A DNA stretch of 7,276 nucleotides from an uncultured Ruminiclostridium sp. (GTDB lineage Bacteria > Bacillota > Clostridia > Oscillospirales > Ruminococcaceae): contig CAJUFF010000147.1 in assembly GCA_910585505.1 (NCBI GenBank), positions 1 to 7,276 of the forward strand. The letters are read 5' to 3'. The translations under genes and the position numbers were made by a program. A model generated the notes under the pieces. It had not been told where the DNA came from. It saw nothing but the letters and a program-made list of their open reading frames with translations, and searched no databases. Shown here in pieces: positions 5,741 through 7,276 of this stretch; position 1 is the first letter of the stretch, and every line of letters begins with the position of its first letter.

Positions 5741-6606
5741 TTCTGAATTTGTTCCCTTATTTTTTCTATTTCGCTCTTCATTTCAATAACCAACTTTGTT
5801 ATTTCCACGTCCTGCGCTTTTGAGCCGATAGTGTTGGATTCCCTGTTGAGCTCCTGAACCATAAAATCAAGCTTTCTTCCGATAGGTTCAACGCTTTCGC
5901 ACATTTCCCTGAACTGCTTGAAATGGGAGCGTAATCTTACCGTCTCCTCATCAACGGCCGTTTTTTCGGCAAATATGGCGGCTTCGGTGAGAATACGCTG
6001 TTCGTCTACCTGCTTGTCCTCCAAAATTTCCTTTATCTTTTCCAAAAGCTTGCATCGATAAGCTTCGGTAGTTTTCGGAGACTGTTCTTCTACTTTCCCC
6101 GTCATTTTTTCAATATTGCCGAGCTTTTCCAATACGTCGGTCTTAAGCTTTTCGCCTTCGATGCGGCGCATTTCGTCAAACCGATCCAACGCTTCCGATG
6201 CCACGGAGTTTACGGCATTCCAGATTTCATCTTCGTCCGATTCGGTTCTTACAACGGTAAACGCATCGGTCATACGAAAAATGTCCGTAAGCGCCAAATT
6301 GTCGTTTAGACCAAGCTCTCCGGCACACCTGCGAAGCTCGTCAAGGTAATTTCTGACAACCGGGATATTAACGGTAACAGCAGTAGAACGGCTTTCCACA
6401 TCAGTCACCGACAGAAAAACCTCCGCTTTTCCCCTGCTGATTTTTCCTTTGACAAGAGTTTTGAGCTTCTCTTCCAGATATGTATAGCCGCGTGGTATTT
6501 TAGCGGAAAGCTCACAGTATCGGCTGTTCACCGAACGTATTTCAACCAGATACTCCTTTCCGCCTACAATACCCCTTGACCTTCCGAATCCGGTCATACT
6601 GCGCAT
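5731..6606 (-). CDS. yicC: YicC family endoribonuclease
   Basis: This 291-residue protein is a full-length member of the YicC/YloC family, cytosolic metal-dependent endoribonucleases known for roles in RNA turnover and stress or stationary-phase survival. Signatures are the invariant N-terminus RSMTGFGRS (2-10), EIRSVNSRYCEL (22-33), the acidic and helical middle region, ERxHF-like VRLRSHFKQF (223-232), and the strongly conserved C-terminal GRKLDFMVQELNRESNTIGS (243-262) followed by KAQDVEITKLVIEMKSEIEKIREQIQN. AAGGTGA lies 7 nt before the ATG, and a near-perfect promoter lies just upstream. In many Firmicutes yicC leads an operon with remA (DUF370), gmk and rpoZ. Here a terminator and a convergent gene follow directly, so it appears to be a single-gene unit, unless some read-through arrives from the GNAT gene. 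Confidence 0.95.
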   Translation of the reverse strand: MRSMTGFGRSRGIVGGKEYLVEIRSVNSRYCELSAKIPRGYTYLEEKLKTLVKGKISRGKAEVFLSVTDVESRSTAVTVNIPVVRNYLDELRRCAGELGLNDNLALTDIFRMTDAFTVVRTESDEDEIWNAVNSVASEALDRFDEMRRIEGEKLKTDVLEKLGNIEKMTGKVEEQSPKTTEAYRCKLLEKIKEILEDKQVDEQRILTEAAIFAEKTAVDEETVRLRSHFKQFREMCESVEPIGRKLDFMVQELNRESNTIGSKAQDVEITKLVIEMKSEIEKIREQIQNIE

Positions 6607-6653
6607 TATAAAGTCACCTTCCCGATAATTTATTTTTCAAAAGTTACTTTCAT

Positions 6654-6682
6654 ATTGTACACTTTTAAAAACAATTTGTCAA
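6654..6682 (-). promoter_or_regulatory. Sigma-A promoter of yicC
   Basis: Perfect -35 TTGACA (6682-6677), a 17-bp spacer and -10 TACAAT (6659-6654) match the xylA promoter hexamers exactly. The predicted start near 6647 leaves a leader of about 40 nt. It fills the gap after the GNAT stop codon, where no terminator is visible. Confidence 0.87.
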
Positions 6683-6699
6683 GTTTTGTCCGAATAAAT

Positions 6700-7152
6700 T
6701 TAATCAATCCGAGATAAAACTAACTTCTGGTTAGGATAACCGAATTCCTCCAAAAATTCCCCCTCCTCAAAACCGAATTTTTTATACAGTGCTCTCGGTG
6801 CCGCTCCCTTTTCATCATTTTCCCTAAATGTGGACACCGTTATATCCCTGCTCCTATCCAAAAGACTCAGCGCTTTTGTCAGCAGCAGCGAAGCGATTCC
6901 CTTTCTTCTGCATTCGGGAGACACCGCCAAACAGCAAATCATATTGTGTTTTTTGGAAAACAGCAATACTCCGGCGGCTTCTTCCCCGTTTTTTACCCAA
7001 AGCGCTTCATGCCTGCTCATAAACTTCAAAACCGTGTCCCTGTGTTCATTGATCAGCTCTTCGGTTTCCAATCCCGGAAAGTTTGAACTGACATTTCTTA
7101 CCAGATTCATCCATGGCGCAATATCGTATGTTGTTCCAAATAAAACTTCCAT
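6700..7152 (-). CDS. GNAT family N-acetyltransferase
   Basis: This 150-residue cytosolic protein has the GCN5-related acetyltransferase fold, transferring an acetyl group from acetyl-CoA to an amine that cannot be named from sequence. The strand AAGVLLFSKKHNMICCLAVSP (59-79) leads into the acetyl-CoA pyrophosphate loop RRKGIA (82-87, pattern R-x-x-G-x-A) and helix SLLLTKAL. Motif B is PRALYKKFGFEEGE (119-132). The N-terminal segment WMNLVRNV...FPGLETEE (14-32) recurs in clostridial relatives, which favours the ATG at 7152 over the internal Met15. The Shine-Dalgarno signal is weak (only GAGAA nearby), unlike the strong sites of its neighbours, so translation may be modest. It is co-directional with yicC, 93 bp upstream of it, but yicC has its own promoter. 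Confidence 0.88.
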   Translation of the reverse strand: MEVLFGTTYDIAPWMNLVRNVSSNFPGLETEELINEHRDTVLKFMSRHEALWVKNGEEAAGVLLFSKKHNMICCLAVSPECRRKGIASLLLTKALSLLDRSRDITVSTFRENDEKGAAPRALYKKFGFEEGEFLEEFGYPNQKLVLSRID

Positions 7153-7215
7153 ATATTTTTCTCAAATAAATCGCTACAAAAATAACAATTCTTATTGTGG
7201 ACAGGTTCTTATATT

Positions 7216-7276
7216 TCAGCTGTGCTTCTCTATCCACATTTCAATGGTATCATTGATTATATTAAGAGTTCTTATT
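7216..7276 (-). CDS. Possible C-terminal end of a gene cut by the window edge
   Basis: One minus-strand frame is open from the right edge to a TGA at 7216-7218 and would encode the last 19 residues IRTLNIINDTIEMWIEKHS. Its amphipathic, helix-like composition is plausible for a protein end, and the other two frames on this strand meet stops near the edge. Nineteen codons are too few to exclude chance. If real, the gene would end 63 bp before the GNAT start and could share a transcript with it. Confidence 0.25.
   Translation of the reverse strand, partial: IRTLNIINDTIEMWIEKHS

Noticed and set aside
7046..7237. 63-codon minus-strand frame from GTG 7237 running into the GNAT gene
   Set aside because: It overlaps the N-terminal half of the GNAT protein out of frame, has no ribosome binding site, and follows an in-frame stop shortly upstream; the overlapped part does not look like a protein.

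Overview
This window looks like a chromosomal sugar-metabolism locus from a low-to-moderate-GC Gram-positive anaerobe, most likely class Clostridia (Oscillospiraceae or Lachnospiraceae-like). The reasons are the class II clostridial-type xylose isomerase, the group III phosphofructokinase, purine-rich Shine-Dalgarno sites before nearly every gene, near-consensus sigma-A promoters with 17-bp spacers, and a site matching the Bacillus/Clostridium cre consensus. The taxonomic call is an inference from protein and signal style. No mobile element, CRISPR array, tRNA or rRNA gene was seen.

Layout. Positions 1-70 hold no gene that can be supported. A minus-strand operon runs from about 3897 down to a hairpin terminator at 72-108: xylA (xylose isomerase), xylB (xylulokinase) and a small transaldolase gene. 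The 155-bp gap between xylA and xylB holds three predicted RNA hairpins. The 230-bp region 3838-4067 is a divergent control region. It carries an excellent promoter for xylA with a cre-like operator between the transcription start and the ribosome binding site, an excellent promoter for the divergent phosphofructokinase gene, and two small inverted repeats that may be operators. On the plus strand, pfk is followed after 30 bp by a gene for a stand-alone GyrI-like ligand-binding protein. That pair converges on yicC (minus strand), and the two transcripts share a long inverted-repeat terminator that contains both stop codons. Upstream of yicC, on the same strand, lie a sigma-A promoter, a GNAT acetyltransferase gene, and possibly the last codons of another gene cut by the right edge.

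How the genes work together. XylA converts D-xylose to D-xylulose, XylB phosphorylates it to xylulose 5-phosphate, and transaldolase helps return the pentose phosphates to fructose 6-phosphate and glyceraldehyde 3-phosphate. The divergent phosphofructokinase then carries fructose 6-phosphate into lower glycolysis (or, if PPi-linked, works reversibly). No xylose transporter, transketolase or XylR-type regulator is encoded here. The cre-like site suggests CcpA-type carbon catabolite repression of the xyl operon.

The window is largely ordinary metabolism, and no wholly new system is evident. The best points for a second look are the roadblock-type cre site, the structured xylA-xylB spacer, the palindromic terminator shared by two convergent coding ends, the unusual donor-site residues of the phosphofructokinase, the pfk-GyrI-like pairing, and a yicC gene separated from its usual downstream neighbours.
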